From NCBI RefSeq assembly GCF_000784355.1, contig NZ_KN360934.1, positions 1 to 64,000 on the forward strand: a DNA stretch of 64,000 bases, written 5' to 3'. Below the pieces are notes generated by a model. It worked only from the letters and a program-made list of their open reading frames with translations, made no database searches and was not told where the DNA came from. Every line of letters starts with the position of its first letter. The first letter of the stretch is position 1. This DNA comes from Methanolacinia paynteri. GTDB lineage: Archaea > Halobacteriota > Methanomicrobia > Methanomicrobiales > Methanomicrobiaceae. Shown piece after piece: positions 63,728 to 64,000 of this stretch. Position numbers and translations under genes: made by a program.

Positions 63728-63772
63728 GCCAGTGTTATAATCTTCAGTTTGATCATAATAGCTGATATACCT

Positions 63773-63792
63773 TACATAATGTAGATTATGTA
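63773..63792. promoter_or_regulatory. Inverted repeat TACATAAT-n4-ATTATGTA
   Basis: A perfect 8-base inverted repeat with a 4-base spacer, 46 bases before the GTG (88 before the CTG) of the ABC ATPase. The form is typical of a dimeric repressor operator. Confidence 0.5.
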
Positions 63793-63939
63793 TTACACAT
63801 TATTACAAATATTCAATAAATTCCCTGCTATGACCGGCAAAGATCCTAATCATATGGTAGTGATCAGCAGACCTGATTAAGTGGTATAAAAAAAACGATT
63901 AATGGGATTATCTTTATATTCTATCTCTAAAACAGATTT

Positions 63940-63951
63940 GATGATATCATC
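63940..63951. promoter_or_regulatory. Perfect 12-base palindrome GATGATATCATC
   Basis: A gapless palindrome near the window end; it could be a regulator site for a gene outside the window. Confidence 0.25.
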
Positions 63952-64000
63952 CGGATGTTAGTAACCGTATGAATATCTGTATATTTTATTTTTTCAGATT

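Larger units (their letters stand above)
63728..64000. other. Upstream region of the ABC-2 operon
   Basis: 273 bases with two palindromes (63773-63792 and 63940-63951). No gene was seen before the window ends. Confidence 0.5.

Noticed and set aside
1-64000. CRISPR arrays, insertion sequences, prophage or att sites
   Set aside because: No regularly spaced repeats, transposase, integrase or terminal repeats were seen.

Overview
The window is archaeal and comes from a methanogen, most likely of the order Methanomicrobiales (placement inferred). The evidence is: archaeal/eukaryal-type EF-2 with a diphthamide site, aRF1, O-phosphoseryl-tRNA synthetase (SepRS, essentially a methanogen enzyme), Taw1, FmdE-family proteins, class III-signal type IV pilins, TATA-type promoters and T-tract terminators. 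No rRNA, tRNA, CRISPR array or insertion sequence was found.

Region 1 (about 0.1-13.6 kb) is informational core. A minus-strand rpsL-rpsG-fusA operon is followed on the plus strand by queD-queE-queC (preQ0 for archaeosine), a Nudix hydrolase, an alpha/beta-hydrolase lipoprotein, aRF1, ArgRS, the wyosine enzyme Taw1, SepRS and a DUF1848 Fe-S-like protein. Almost all of these act in translation or tRNA modification.

Region 2 (14-21.4 kb) is a type IV pilus-like machine on the minus strand: an anchored surface protein, a secretion ATPase, a double TadC/FlaJ-type membrane platform and two pilin-like proteins. A divergent pilin lies beside it. A second pilin locus at 32.3-35.3 kb holds four pilins in long-short-long-short order.

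Region 3 (21.4-32 kb) is a minus-strand metal/tetrapyrrole unit: a CooC-type ATPase, a small anchored surface protein, a FecB-like binding protein with an EF-hand, a FecCD permease and FecE ATPase, a giant CobN-type chelatase subunit and a fused ChlI/ChlD-type AAA+/VWA subunit.

Region 4 (35.4-58.9 kb) is the most unusual part. It holds three paralogous SAM methyltransferases, two paralogous secreted FmdE proteins, two tandem FecB-like lipoproteins with duplicated promoters, and a complete Nik/Opp-type importer with a fused double ATPase. It also has a DrrAB-type exporter pair, a slipin, a FecCD/FecE importer, an MsbA-type exporter, an iron-sulfur flavoprotein and a thioredoxin-DsbD redox protein. 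A near-identical TTTAGTAATACTTTTA box precedes both FmdE genes and the importer operon. My reading is a metal-responsive acquisition island, possibly handling a small metal-binding molecule that is modified, exported, re-imported and reduced. This is inference, not demonstrated.

Region 5 (59-64 kb) has a small membrane protein, a DJ-1/PfpI protein and an ABC-2 transporter operon with a NEW3-type surface protein, preceded by a strong inverted repeat.
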